NCBI GenBank assembly: GCA_900543585.1
Contig: UQRP01000006.1
Span: forward strand, 27,696-91,695
Direction of reading: 5' to 3'
DNA: 64,000 nt
DNA from: an uncultured Prevotella sp.
GTDB lineage: Bacteria > Bacteroidota > Bacteroidia > Bacteroidales > Bacteroidaceae
The notes under the pieces were generated by a model. It saw nothing but the letters and a program-made list of their open reading frames with translations. It did not search any database and had not been told where the DNA came from. Shown piece by piece: positions 27,536 through 36,525 of this stretch (positions are counted from its first letter, which is position 1; each line of letters begins with the position of its first letter). Made by a program: the position numbers and the translations under genes.

Positions 27536-28420
27536 TTAGTCTAATTTTTCCAAATCGAGTGAACCTAACTGCTTGCCGCGACGCTGTATGCAGTCGCGCA
27601 TCTTATCAATGTCCAAGCCCCAACTCTCCTTCATGTAAGTGCGGACGATGGCCAACTTCTGATTGATGTAAGCAGCTCCCTCAGTGCCGGCGTCGTCAAG
27701 AATGGCCTGCCACTGTTCGGGGCTGTCAGTGATATAGGTGGACATCACTTCGGCGAAGTCCTCATTGCTCTCCGACATGGAGTAGGGGGTTACGTATCCG
27801 GCCTGATGAGCCTCATGGTCGCTTTTCTGATACCAGTCGCCATTGACGTAGCTGTTTGCTGTGATAAGCTGATAGTTCTCAGAGTAGGATTTCTTCTGCG
27901 TCATGATATGCGTGAATTCATGGTGCATGGTGTGGAAGTAGTACTCGTTCATCAGCGAATAGTCGGCAAGCATGTCGTCATCAAGACTGTTAACCATGTA
28001 GAGCGTGACGATGTAGCCGCCCTCTGCCGTACCGAGAACCATGGTTCCCTGGCCAACGTTGTACGCTGGCGAGCCAATGAGGTGTATCACACGTGGGACG
28101 TTCTCTTTGACGAATTCTGGCCCCATGACTTCGGCATAGGCGTCGAACCACAGGTACTTGGCTATCTTCATCAACTTAGCGGAGTTGGCGGAGTCGGCAG
28201 GTACCAAGTCGTAGGACATGTCAGAGTAGATGTCCTCCATCTTATATTTCACCTCTACGTTATAAGGCATGGTGAAGTTTTTCAGCAGCCATTTGTCGAA
28301 GCTATCGCGGTTGACGGCTGATGTGGGGAAGATCTCGGCTCCATCGGGGTCATCGTCACCGCAAGATGTCATGCCGAAAGCGACAAAGGCAGTGAGAAGG
28401 AATAAATATATCTTTTTCAT
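27536..28420 (-). CDS. Substrate-import-associated zinc metallohydrolase lipoprotein
   Basis: The protein has 294 residues and a lipoprotein signal (GMTSC, Cys20). HHEFTHIM carries the HExxH zinc motif at residues 167-171. A downstream acidic segment (NEDFAEVMSTYI) can give the third ligand. This pattern matches the family that accompanies SusC/SusD pairs (PF15890, TIGR04549). Its expected role is to cut or prepare the substrate at the cell surface before import, perhaps a peptide. It follows susD by 11 bases and precedes the DUF4302 gene by seven. The substrate is unknown. Confidence 0.87.
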   Translation of the reverse strand: MKKIYLFLLTAFVAFGMTSCGDDDPDGAEIFPTSAVNRDSFDKWLLKNFTMPYNVEVKYKMEDIYSDMSYDLVPADSANSAKLMKIAKYLWFDAYAEVMGPEFVKENVPRVIHLIGSPAYNVGQGTMVLGTAEGGYIVTLYMVNSLDDDMLADYSLMNEYYFHTMHHEFTHIMTQKKSYSENYQLITANSYVNGDWYQKSDHEAHQAGYVTPYSMSESNEDFAEVMSTYITDSPEQWQAILDDAGTEGAAYINQKLAIVRTYMKESWGLDIDKMRDCIQRRGKQLGSLDLEKLD

Positions 28421-28431
28421 ATTTGTCTGTT

Positions 28432-30069
28432 TTACTTGCTTAATGTTTGTTCACCACTGTTGTCTTCCGGTTTGTACATCACGGGCTGAGGTTGTGAGGC
28501 CGCTGTTCTGATATTTGGCGTCAGACCGGCGCTGATGACGTCTTGTGGAATCTGAATGGCGCGGCGTGGGTCGTCGACGGTGAGTGAGTCGGTGACAGCG
28601 AGAACGTTGTTGCCGCGGTCAAGGGTACGACGGTAGATGACAATGCCGTAGCGCTTGACATCCTGCATGCGCTCGCCCTCACCGAGTGTGATGATACGTC
28701 GAAGCTGTAAGATGGCGTTGATGACATTCTTCTCCGTGTTGTCAGTGATACTGGCAAAGACGGGATGCAGAGGCTTCTTAACCGTCGGTGCTGTCGGCTT
28801 GTAATCGGCAATACCGTCATAGAACGTATTGATAGCGCTCAGAGAAGTACTCATGCGACCAGAAGAAAGTGCCTTGAGCTCCATGTTCAAGTCGGCCACA
28901 GCCCCGGCGTAGTCTCCGCTTAAAGCCTTGGCCTCGGCACGGACAAGCAGAAGCTTATCGGTATTGAAGACAGGGAGCTCACAATGCGCGAAGCCTATCT
29001 TGGCCTGCTGGTCGGTTACTTCAAAGCTATACGGAATCTTATTGACGAAGTACTTCGAGAAGCTACCGTTATACCATGTCGTGTATCCGAAAGAACTGCT
29101 GCTTCCCCATGGTCCTCTTGACTGTAAGTCTTCAGTCTGAGTCAGCAGGCGTCCGTGGGCATACTCATTGCCTGCACCGTAAGCACCATACATGGCGCCC
29201 CATTGTGAATTGAAGTTCACGAGCAGAATGTTGGCATTCTCAGAGGTGCTGATATAGGCGTTGGGTGCTGTCTGTCCATTTGGAGTGAGGTCGTAGAACG
29301 ATGCCCAGTCACGGAGATTGGAAGCACTGTTTGCCCCTAACACTTTGTCGGCATAGCTGATGGCCTTCTCATAGTTACAGTAGTAGAGATTGAACTGGGC
29401 AGCGAAAGCATAACCGGCAGCACGTGTGAAATGGAACTTGGGCTGTGTATACTGGTCTTGAAGCAGTGGCAGACCTGCCTCGATGTCCGCATTGATCTGG
29501 TCGTAGACCTGTTTCAGAGTTCCGCGCTCATAGTGAGTTCCCACATGTTCCTCAGGCTGTGTGGGGTAGGGAATACCCTGCGTGCTTGCTGCTGTCGTCG
29601 GAGAATAGGCATTGCAGAAGATGTTGGATAGCAGAAACATGTTGTAGGCCCGGCAGAGTAGTGCCTCACCCTTCTGAGCGTTCAGATTGCTTCCTCCGCC
29701 AAGGTCATCGATGGCTTTCAGTGACTGGTTGGCGGCGGAGATGGCTTTGTACAGACCCTGCCATAGCTCTTGTGGAGATTCTGTCTCTGAGACATCTGTA
29801 ATGTCCTTCCAAGAGTAAGCCTCACGGTCGAACTGGCTGCCATCATTCCAGCCGGTAACATCATAATGGTCGCTGTTGTCGGAATACAGTTCCAGAAGGT
29901 AGGCTGGATGAACCTGCGGATATGCCGACACTAAGAGGTCGGTGACGTCTTTACCGTTTTTGAGCTCCATGCGGTTATCGGGTAGCTCATCAAGGAAGTT
30001 GTCGCATGATGAGAGCCCTAAAGCCAGGGACATGGCGCATAATGCTATATATTTCTTATTGATTCTCAT
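28432..30069 (-). CDS. SusD/RagB-family nutrient-binding lipoprotein
   Basis: The protein has 545 residues and a lipoprotein signal (LGLSSC, Cys22) followed by DNFLDELPDNR, the typical SusD start. Helical pairs with WQGLYKAISAANQSLK and GEALLCRAYNMFLLSNIF are SusD TPR-like elements. The C-terminal half carries RAEAKALSGDYAGAVADLN. SusD proteins form the lid over the SusC barrel and deliver substrate to it. It is 66 bases downstream of susC. No glycoside hydrolase is encoded nearby, so glycan specificity cannot be assumed; a peptide or glycopeptide is possible. Confidence 0.93.
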   Translation of the reverse strand: MRINKKYIALCAMSLALGLSSCDNFLDELPDNRMELKNGKDVTDLLVSAYPQVHPAYLLELYSDNSDHYDVTGWNDGSQFDREAYSWKDITDVSETESPQELWQGLYKAISAANQSLKAIDDLGGGSNLNAQKGEALLCRAYNMFLLSNIFCNAYSPTTAASTQGIPYPTQPEEHVGTHYERGTLKQVYDQINADIEAGLPLLQDQYTQPKFHFTRAAGYAFAAQFNLYYCNYEKAISYADKVLGANSASNLRDWASFYDLTPNGQTAPNAYISTSENANILLVNFNSQWGAMYGAYGAGNEYAHGRLLTQTEDLQSRGPWGSSSSFGYTTWYNGSFSKYFVNKIPYSFEVTDQQAKIGFAHCELPVFNTDKLLLVRAEAKALSGDYAGAVADLNMELKALSSGRMSTSLSAINTFYDGIADYKPTAPTVKKPLHPVFASITDNTEKNVINAILQLRRIITLGEGERMQDVKRYGIVIYRRTLDRGNNVLAVTDSLTVDDPRRAIQIPQDVISAGLTPNIRTAASQPQPVMYKPEDNSGEQTLSK

Positions 30070-30135
30070 TATTGTTCTTATTAAAGGGTTATATTGGAGG
30101 CATTCTAAGACTCCAAGTATTAGCTCTTGTCTCTA

Positions 30136-33100
30136 TTACATTCCCAATTTTACAGTAAGCGTATACTGTCTTGGCAGAGGAGCTGCAACACCACCGGCAT
30201 TGATGAACTCTGGGTCCTGGCCCTGCAGTTTCTTGTCTGCATAGAACAGGAAGAGATTGGTGGCTTGTAACTTCAGAGAGATGTTGCTGAAGGGTGTGCC
30301 GGCAAACCACTTCTTCGGGAAGTCGTAGCTCAGGGAGATATCTTTCATGCGAATGAAGTCGCCCTTGGCGATACGGTCGTGAGTGTAGTTGTAAGCGTTG
30401 TATCCATAGCGTAACTGTTTGTTCTCGCTGTAGTCACGATAAGAGAGAATGGCGGGGACAGAGGTGTAAGCTTCATCACCAGACTCCATCCAGCGGTTAC
30501 GATACTCCTTCGTCATAGAAGTCAGATCGTTGTAACGTGCGCGGAAGACTGGGTCCAGACGAATGACATTGCCAAAAGAATACGTGACGAAGACATTCAG
30601 CGTGAAGCCTTTATACTTGAACACGTTGCCGAGGGAGCCAGTGATGGTGGGGTCGCTTGGACCTTCGTAGATGAGGTACTGGTTATTGTCTCTGTTCTGG
30701 AAGTTGATGTCATATGTGGTGATATCACCATCAGGAGTATAGAACTGAGGCTGTCCTTTCTCGTTCAGTCCTGCGTAAGGGATGGAGTACAGTCCGCGGT
30801 AGGGGTGTCCCTCCATAGCGAAACCATTGCCAGAGATGAGGTCGATGGTCCGTGAGCGGGCTCTCAGCTTGGTAACGTCTGTGGTGACATGCGAGAAGAT
30901 GAAGTTAGTGGTCCATGAGAAGTTCTTCTTCATGATGTTACGAGTCTCCAAGGAGAACTCCTGTCCTGATGATTTCATCGAGGCCATGTTGGCATAGCGG
31001 ATGACCTCTCCGCCGACGCCCTGCGTGGCGGTCGGGCCGATCAGGTCGTAGTTGTTGCGCCAGAAGAAGTCCATGGTAGTGTTGATGCGGTTGTTGAGGA
31101 ATCCGAACTCAAAACCGAGGTTGAACTCGTGCTTCTTCTCGTAAGTGAGGTCGGCATTGGCAATCTGTGCAATCTGAATACCTGTCTCACGGTCGCTGCT
31201 GAAGATGCGGTACGGTGTATATGACTGCAGAATGACGGTAGAGTTGGTGTAATCGGCAGGTCCGGGGTCACCGGTCAGAGAGTAGGACAAGCGCATCATG
31301 GCATGTGTAAGGACATTCTTGAAGGTTGGTGCGAACCAAGTCTCTTGATCAGCGTTCCATGAACCAGAGATATTCCATGTAGGCAGCCAACGAGCGCTGC
31401 GGGCATGTCCCAAACGGTTGGTACCCTCATATCGGTATGTACCCGTTAGGTTGTAGCGCTGCTTATAAGAATAGGTGGCGGTAGCAAAGAAGGCGGCCGT
31501 ACGACTCTTGGTGTGAGTGAGCGTGTAGTAGTTGGCGTTCTGCTCCTGCAACTGCTTGAAATACTGGTAGATGAAGAATGGGATTTCTCCACGTTTGAAC
31601 TGCATGCCGACGCCATTGAACCACGTGCGCTCGCGTCTGACATCGCTGACGTCGAATCCGCCGAGAACATCGAAGAAGTGTCCGCCTTTGAAAGTGTGGT
31701 GGTAGTCAGCCGTACCGCGGACATCCCATGAGAGCTTACTCAAGTCGGTGCGCTGATAGAAACCGCCATTGGGCAAGACGGATATTGGCAAAGAATAGGC
31801 CTCCTCCGGATCTGTATACAAATACTGGTTGGCATCACGTATGATGGCGTTGGGCATAGCACGATAAGCCTGTGCCTGGTTAGAGTTCTCGGAAATGTTG
31901 TTCTCCTGAGAAGACTTATCATATTGTACGGCGCCAATAATATCAAGACGGAGGTCCTTGATAGGATTGTAGGTCAGCTCTCCCTGGAACTTGGTGTTCA
32001 GCACGTTCATGTCGATGTTGTTGTTTTCCAACTCATAGAGAATATTGAACGGAGCGTAGTTCGTCTGATAGAAGGTGTTGGGGTCCAGTGCGCGTGAGGT
32101 TTTCAAGGCATAGGAATACGGGTTGATATCAAAGTCGCGCTTTACCTGGCCTGAGACGACATCTACATTCTGGTTGAGCGTTCCAGGTGCCTTCTGCTTA
32201 CGGTAGGAAGCAGAGCCGAGAAGGGTGAGCTTCAGATTGTCAAGGATGTTGTGCGAACCATTCACGTTGATGGTATAACGTTTCACATTCGATTCCTTAT
32301 ACCATCCCGGGTCGGACATAAGAGACATAGAGATGTAGTAGTTGCTCTTTGCTGTACCACCAGAGAGGCTCAGCGAATGGTTTTGCATGATAGAGGTCTG
32401 GAAGAGTTCTTTGAACCAGTTGGTGTTTCTCCATTCGGCTTGCTGCAAGAATCCGTTCTTTGCTTCTGTTGTGTTGGCAAGTTCGAACTGACCTGTTGTA
32501 GCATCAAAGGTGGTGATGCGCTTGTACATATCACCATACACGCCATAGTCTGCGCCATTGAGAACGTCGGAGAAGTTCAGCCAGCCTTTATCGGCCATCT
32601 CCTTATAGATTCCCATCTGCTCCTGGGAGTTCAGAATGTTGAAGTGACTGTAGCTTGGAATCATGCGGGTTGTGAACTCACCGGTGTAGGAGAGATGTGC
32701 CTGTCCTTGGCGGCCTTTCTTTGTCGTGACGACGATGACGCCCGCCATAGCCCGTGCACCATAGATAGATGTTGCAGAGCCATCCTTCAAAATCTGGAAG
32801 CTCTCAATATCGTCTGAGTTCAGACCTGCAATAGCAGAAGAAATCAGCGTCTCTGCATCACCCGAGGAAAGGTCGTCAGCGGAAATGTCAGAGATGTCTT
32901 CCTGTACAACGCCATCCACGACCCACAGTGGCTTTGAGGAGCCATAAATAGAGGTAGCACCGCGAACGCGAATCTTAGGCGCTGTACCAAAGGTTCCTGA
33001 GACGTTCTGCACAGAGACACCGGCAGCACGGCCTTCAAGACTACGGGAGATATCTCCCATGCCGCCAAGCATGGCATCGCTGGCTTTGATCTGGTCTGTA

Positions 33101-33453
33101 GCACCGGTAAACATTCTGCGGTCCATATTCGACATACCGGTGACCACAACCTCATTCAGTGTTTGGTTGTCAGCATGCAGGGTTATCTGCATTTTGCTTT
33201 TAGGGGTAAGGGTCTGCTGCTGCATCCCTAAATAGCTGACAATAATCTTTTTGCCAGCTGGCACTGATATAGTGAAATTTCCGTCTACATCAGTAACTGT
33301 TCCAACTTTGCCTCCCCCATCGATGGTGATGGAGGCTCCGATTATCGGCTCTCCTTTATCATCTACGACTGAGCCAGTAATCTTCGTTTGTGCCATTGCC
33401 ATGCCTACGGATAAGAATAGGCAGGTAATGAGTAAACTAAGTCTTTTCCTCAT
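30136..33453 (-). CDS. SusC/RagA-family TonB-linked outer-membrane transporter
   Basis: The protein has 1105 residues and a signal peptide (LLITCLFLSVGMAMAQ). The CarboxypepD_reg domain covers about residues 24-100 (ITGSVVDDKGEPIIGAS, DGNFTISVPAG). The SusC TonB-linked motif LNEVVVTGM is near residue 103. The plug domain follows (VRGATSIYGSSKPLWVVDGV, ILKDGSATSIYGARAMAGVI), then the 22-strand barrel to the end YTLTVKLGM. No N-terminal STN domain is present, so it is not expected to signal to an anti-sigma factor. It imports a substrate captured by SusD using TonB energy. It is first in the operon, with a promoter about 130 bases upstream. No regulator is adjacent. Confidence 0.95.
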   Translation of the reverse strand: MRKRLSLLITCLFLSVGMAMAQTKITGSVVDDKGEPIIGASITIDGGGKVGTVTDVDGNFTISVPAGKKIIVSYLGMQQQTLTPKSKMQITLHADNQTLNEVVVTGMSNMDRRMFTGATDQIKASDAMLGGMGDISRSLEGRAAGVSVQNVSGTFGTAPKIRVRGATSIYGSSKPLWVVDGVVQEDISDISADDLSSGDAETLISSAIAGLNSDDIESFQILKDGSATSIYGARAMAGVIVVTTKKGRQGQAHLSYTGEFTTRMIPSYSHFNILNSQEQMGIYKEMADKGWLNFSDVLNGADYGVYGDMYKRITTFDATTGQFELANTTEAKNGFLQQAEWRNTNWFKELFQTSIMQNHSLSLSGGTAKSNYYISMSLMSDPGWYKESNVKRYTINVNGSHNILDNLKLTLLGSASYRKQKAPGTLNQNVDVVSGQVKRDFDINPYSYALKTSRALDPNTFYQTNYAPFNILYELENNNIDMNVLNTKFQGELTYNPIKDLRLDIIGAVQYDKSSQENNISENSNQAQAYRAMPNAIIRDANQYLYTDPEEAYSLPISVLPNGGFYQRTDLSKLSWDVRGTADYHHTFKGGHFFDVLGGFDVSDVRRERTWFNGVGMQFKRGEIPFFIYQYFKQLQEQNANYYTLTHTKSRTAAFFATATYSYKQRYNLTGTYRYEGTNRLGHARSARWLPTWNISGSWNADQETWFAPTFKNVLTHAMMRLSYSLTGDPGPADYTNSTVILQSYTPYRIFSSDRETGIQIAQIANADLTYEKKHEFNLGFEFGFLNNRINTTMDFFWRNNYDLIGPTATQGVGGEVIRYANMASMKSSGQEFSLETRNIMKKNFSWTTNFIFSHVTTDVTKLRARSRTIDLISGNGFAMEGHPYRGLYSIPYAGLNEKGQPQFYTPDGDITTYDINFQNRDNNQYLIYEGPSDPTITGSLGNVFKYKGFTLNVFVTYSFGNVIRLDPVFRARYNDLTSMTKEYRNRWMESGDEAYTSVPAILSYRDYSENKQLRYGYNAYNYTHDRIAKGDFIRMKDISLSYDFPKKWFAGTPFSNISLKLQATNLFLFYADKKLQGQDPEFINAGGVAAPLPRQYTLTVKLGM

Positions 33454-33580
33454 AAGTTTGGATTTAAATATACACTAATAATAAAATAAAGATTCTCTCT
33501 CTTGTTACCCTTTTTAAACTTTGTTATTTATAAAATGTTCGTTTTTCCTTTCAATATCTCTCTTTTCGTAAATATATTTG

Positions 33581-33611
33581 CAAAATTATATGAAATATAT
33601 TAATGCTGCAA
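33581..33611 (-). promoter_or_regulatory. Promoter of the SusCD operon (TTG-N20-TAATTTTG)
   Basis: On the minus strand TTG at 33611-33609 is followed after 20 bases by TAATTTTG at 33588-33581. Transcription from about 33575 would give an AT-rich leader of about 120 bases. Nothing else was recognised in 33454-33790. Confidence 0.65.
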
Positions 33612-33794
33612 GAAAAACGTTAATTATTTTGCGATAAAATAGAAGAAATATGTCTTTTTGATATTGTTTTGCCTATTAGACTTGATATTTGCTTAAATCA
33701 AGGCTGAATATATGTATAAGTGGTGTATTCTTTTGTTAAATACGTGATTTGAAGCATAAAGCCGCTTCCCTCCTTTCACGTGTTTCTCTTTAAG

Positions 33795-33834
33795 AAAAAA
33801 ATAAAGCCGCACTCACGGTAAATGAGTGCGGCTT
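33795..33834 (-). terminator. Intrinsic terminator of rpiB
   Basis: A perfect 12-bp stem (AAGCCGCACTCA/TGAGTGCGGCTT) with a seven-base loop is followed on the minus strand by TTTATTTTTTT. It begins 28 bases after the rpiB stop. Confidence 0.9.
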
Positions 33835-33861
33835 GAAGATATGAATGGGAATATAACTTGT

Positions 33862-34299
33862 TCAGACGGGTATCTTCTTTACCCTGGCTTCATGGCGTCC
33901 GCCTTCGAAGTCGGTGGCGAAGAATGCGTCCATGATTTTGCGCGCCATGTCGTTGTCGATGAAGCGACCTGGCATGACGAGCACATTGGCGTCATTATGC
34001 TGGCGGATGAGTTTTGCTATCTCCGGTATCCAGGCCAGTCCGGCACGTATCTGCTGGTGCTTGTTGAGTGTTATGGCAATACCCTCACCGGAACCACAGA
34101 TGCCGATACCCGGATATACCTCACCGCTCTCTATACCGCGGGCAAGGGCGTGCCCAAAGTCGGGGTAGTCGCAGCGCTCCTCGCTGTAGGTACCATAATC
34201 CTTATAAGGAATATGTTTCTCGTCAAGGTATTGCTTGACAAACTCTTTTAACTTGAAACCGGCGTGGTCGCTGGCCAGTCCCACAGTCTTAATTTCCAT
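33862..34299 (-). CDS. rpiB: Ribose-5-phosphate isomerase B
   Basis: The protein has 145 residues, the usual length. It interconverts ribose 5-phosphate and ribulose 5-phosphate in the pentose phosphate pathway. The start TVGLASDHAGFKLKE and the phosphate and catalytic segment GIGICGSGEGIAITLNKH are diagnostic of RpiB/LacAB enzymes; the Cys of ICGSG is the family's base. It follows the zinc-ribbon protein gene by 32 bases and ends before a strong terminator, so it is probably the last gene of a GH25-zinc-ribbon-rpiB run. Confidence 0.95.
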   Translation of the reverse strand: MEIKTVGLASDHAGFKLKEFVKQYLDEKHIPYKDYGTYSEERCDYPDFGHALARGIESGEVYPGIGICGSGEGIAITLNKHQQIRAGLAWIPEIAKLIRQHNDANVLVMPGRFIDNDMARKIMDAFFATDFEGGRHEARVKKIPV

Positions 34300-34331
34300 A
34301 ATAGCTTTTATTTAGGATAAATACATAGTGT

Positions 34332-35630
34332 CTATTGCAGGATCTTTACCATGCTCATTGACGAGATGAGGCCATCAGGACCGACCTTTGCCGTAATCTT
34401 GAAGTTGGCGTGTTTCTCTTTCGTAGGATCGGTGCGGTCGATGTCTTGTGAGGCGGAGAAGGAAGCCGTGTACTCATACTGTTCATCGCCGACCTCTTTC
34501 TTGTCAATCTTCATATCTTTTCCGATGTGCCAGTTCATATTCGTGATGTCGTCCTTGTAAATCTTGTCTAAGAAAACGTCAACATCGGCTTTTGTGGCAT
34601 CGGGCTTACCGAGGAAGTTGGTCATCAGAGGGGCTACCGTAGCCTCCAAGGCATCTTCATCCTTAGAGTTTACGGCCTGGAAGAAGTGCCTGAGCACCGA
34701 TGTGACGAGAACCTTCTCCTCCGGCTGCACGGTCTTGGCTTTCAGCTGCTTCAAGGCGTCGTTGGCCTCGTCGACATGCTCACCGTTGGCATGCTGGTCG
34801 AGATAGGTCTGCAGAGCGGCTGCCGTATTCATGCTCTGAGCCACAGCCCAGTCCATAGAGTCCACCTTGTGCTGAATCTCAGCCTTATGCTCTGTGTCAG
34901 GGTGCTTGGCAAGATAGTCGAGCAGAGCTTGCTTCGATCCGCTCACGATGGCATTGTTCCAGTCGGTGTCGTTCTGCTTGAGTCCTTCCAAACGGGCCGT
35001 GACGGCATCGATATGGTCGGCAGGAGCATCCTGGTAGTTGTCAAGGTAAGTCTGGAGTACCAGGGGGTCATCGCTTTTCATGGCAAACTCATAAGCCTCT
35101 TCCTCTTTGGAAGCCTTGGCACTGTTGTAGAAATAGAAGCAACCAGCGCAGACGATGGCGGCAAGGATGACGGCCACAATGATAGCGGTAAAGTTCTTCT
35201 TCTTAGCAGGTTGCTGAGGCTTGGCGTTGTTCCGTGGCGGAACGTGACCACCATTGCCGCCGTTGTTGTTGACAGGCGGTACTGGGGGCGTAGGAGTTGA
35301 ACGCTTAGGTGATGCCGGTGGAGGCGTGGGCCTCGATGTCTGTGATGGGCGTGCAGGCTGCTCTTGCTGTGCAGGCTCAGCGCTGAACGAGGGCTGTGAA
35401 GGTTGTGCCTGAGCCGGTTCAGAGAACTGAATCGAGGCAGTGTTGCCCACTTGGCCGGAAAGTCTCGTCAGGTGGTGGCAATTGGGGCACATCTCCTGAT
35501 CCTTGAAGTAAATCTCGCCACACTGCGGGCATTTGGTAATCTTGCCAGCAATGGCCACACCGCAGTTAGGACAGAAAGGGGCTTTGTCGCTTATTTGTCG
35601 TCCGCATTCCGGACATTTTATCATTGACAT
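34332..35630 (-). CDS. Double zinc-ribbon protein with one membrane helix
   Basis: The protein has 432 residues. Two zinc ribbons open it, with Cys at 6, 9, 20, 23 and at 34, 37, 48, 51. A Pro/Gln/Ser-rich linker (about 65-143) leads to one membrane helix (about 147-167, IIVAVILAAIVCAGCFYFY). The rest contains helical repeats of about 45 residues with the pattern ALLDYLAKHPDTEH and ALQTYLDQHANGEH. It ends in an NTF2-like domain (about 310-432). The topology suggests cytoplasmic zinc ribbons and an exported sensor or binding part. The function is unknown. It lies 33 bases after the lysozyme gene and 32 before rpiB. Confidence 0.75.
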   Translation of the reverse strand: MSMIKCPECGRQISDKAPFCPNCGVAIAGKITKCPQCGEIYFKDQEMCPNCHHLTRLSGQVGNTASIQFSEPAQAQPSQPSFSAEPAQQEQPARPSQTSRPTPPPASPKRSTPTPPVPPVNNNGGNGGHVPPRNNAKPQQPAKKKNFTAIIVAVILAAIVCAGCFYFYNSAKASKEEEAYEFAMKSDDPLVLQTYLDNYQDAPADHIDAVTARLEGLKQNDTDWNNAIVSGSKQALLDYLAKHPDTEHKAEIQHKVDSMDWAVAQSMNTAAALQTYLDQHANGEHVDEANDALKQLKAKTVQPEEKVLVTSVLRHFFQAVNSKDEDALEATVAPLMTNFLGKPDATKADVDVFLDKIYKDDITNMNWHIGKDMKIDKKEVGDEQYEYTASFSASQDIDRTDPTKEKHANFKITAKVGPDGLISSMSMVKILQ

Positions 35631-35663
35631 AATATAATAATGTGTATCTTAAAGTTTGAAGTA

Positions 35664-36359
35664 TTATCTGTGTCGGAATCTTATCTCCCGGAGTCTGTGT
35701 CTTCCCATGAAGCGGCTCTTGTCCACGTATCCGTTGATACCGTTAAGGTGACCCTTACCGGTATACTGCCACATGATATATTCTTTTCCGTCTCTGAGCA
35801 CGGGCTGTTGTGAAGAGTATTGGGCTATCATCAGCTTGTAATCGTCGAGAAGCCCAGTGAGATAAGAGTTGTAGAAGTTTGTCCCTGTGTAGACCAGTGG
35901 TTTCTGCTTATACGCTTTCTCCACCAGGACGAGGAACTTGCTCAGCGAGTCGCGGAAGGCTTCTGTTGACAGCCCGCTCTTTGTCTCTACGTCTATCATG
36001 GGAATGAGGTCTTGATCACCCGGGCGGCATTGGGCTTTGAAGTTCTCCAGTTGTACTTTTTGGGCTATCTTGGGCCTGTAGAAATGGTAGGAGCCAACCT
36101 TAAGGCCGTAGCTGTGCGCTAAGTCTATGTTCTGCTTGTATTTGCTGTCTATGTTGCTGCCACCTTCGCTTGCCTTGAGGTAGACGTATGCCATTTTCGT
36201 CTCCCCCACGGTCTCCCAGAATACGGTGCCCTGATAGTGGCTGAGATCTATGCCATGGATATGGCGGCAAGTGTCTTCACATTCCACGCCCATTCTCACC
36301 TGTGCATGTGACAGAAGCGTGGTTATAAGGCAGATGGCCAAAAGAAAGAAGTGTTTCAT
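35664..36359 (-). CDS. GH25 lysozyme-like muramidase, exported
   Basis: From the ATG at 36359 the protein has 231 residues and a signal peptide (KHFFLLAICLITTLLSHA). The GH25 core is clear: HGIDLSHYQG with the conserved Asp, AYVYLKASEGG, SYHFYRP, and the catalytic Asp-Glu in IPMIDVETKSG. The tail contains IMWQYTGKG. Such enzymes cut the bond between MurNAc and GlcNAc in peptidoglycan. A longer in-frame start at 36386 exists, but a -7 box (36371-36364) lies between the two, so the shorter one is preferred. Two peptidoglycan-related genes, DUF1460 and mltG, are elsewhere in the window. Confidence 0.9.
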   Translation of the reverse strand: MKHFFLLAICLITTLLSHAQVRMGVECEDTCRHIHGIDLSHYQGTVFWETVGETKMAYVYLKASEGGSNIDSKYKQNIDLAHSYGLKVGSYHFYRPKIAQKVQLENFKAQCRPGDQDLIPMIDVETKSGLSTEAFRDSLSKFLVLVEKAYKQKPLVYTGTNFYNSYLTGLLDDYKLMIAQYSSQQPVLRDGKEYIMWQYTGKGHLNGINGYVDKSRFMGRHRLREIRFRHR

Positions 36360-36363
36360 AATG

Positions 36364-36371
36364 CAAAGATA
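36364..36371 (-). promoter_or_regulatory. -7 box (TATCTTTG) almost touching the GH25 start
   Basis: TATCTTTG on the minus strand is separated from the ATG at 36359 by only four bases. If used, the mRNA would have essentially no leader. Confidence 0.45.
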
Positions 36372-36490
36372 GCCAAAAAAACACACTTCGACGCCACCAC
36401 GGGCTTTTTTATAAATTATTAATGTAATGTTGCCCCATTGCCTTTAAGAGCATTTAACATCAGTTGCAATAATATAAGCGTCATTTGCAT

Positions 36491-36498
36491 TATCTTTG
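36491..36498 (+). promoter_or_regulatory. -7 box (TATCTTTG) for the oxidoreductase gene
   Basis: TATCTTTG lies 27 bases before the ATG at 36526. It overlaps a TTG that would be an alternative start at 36496, so that longer reading is unlikely. Confidence 0.5.
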
Positions 36499-36525
36499 CA
36501 ATCGGAAAATAAAGAGTTTACGTTC

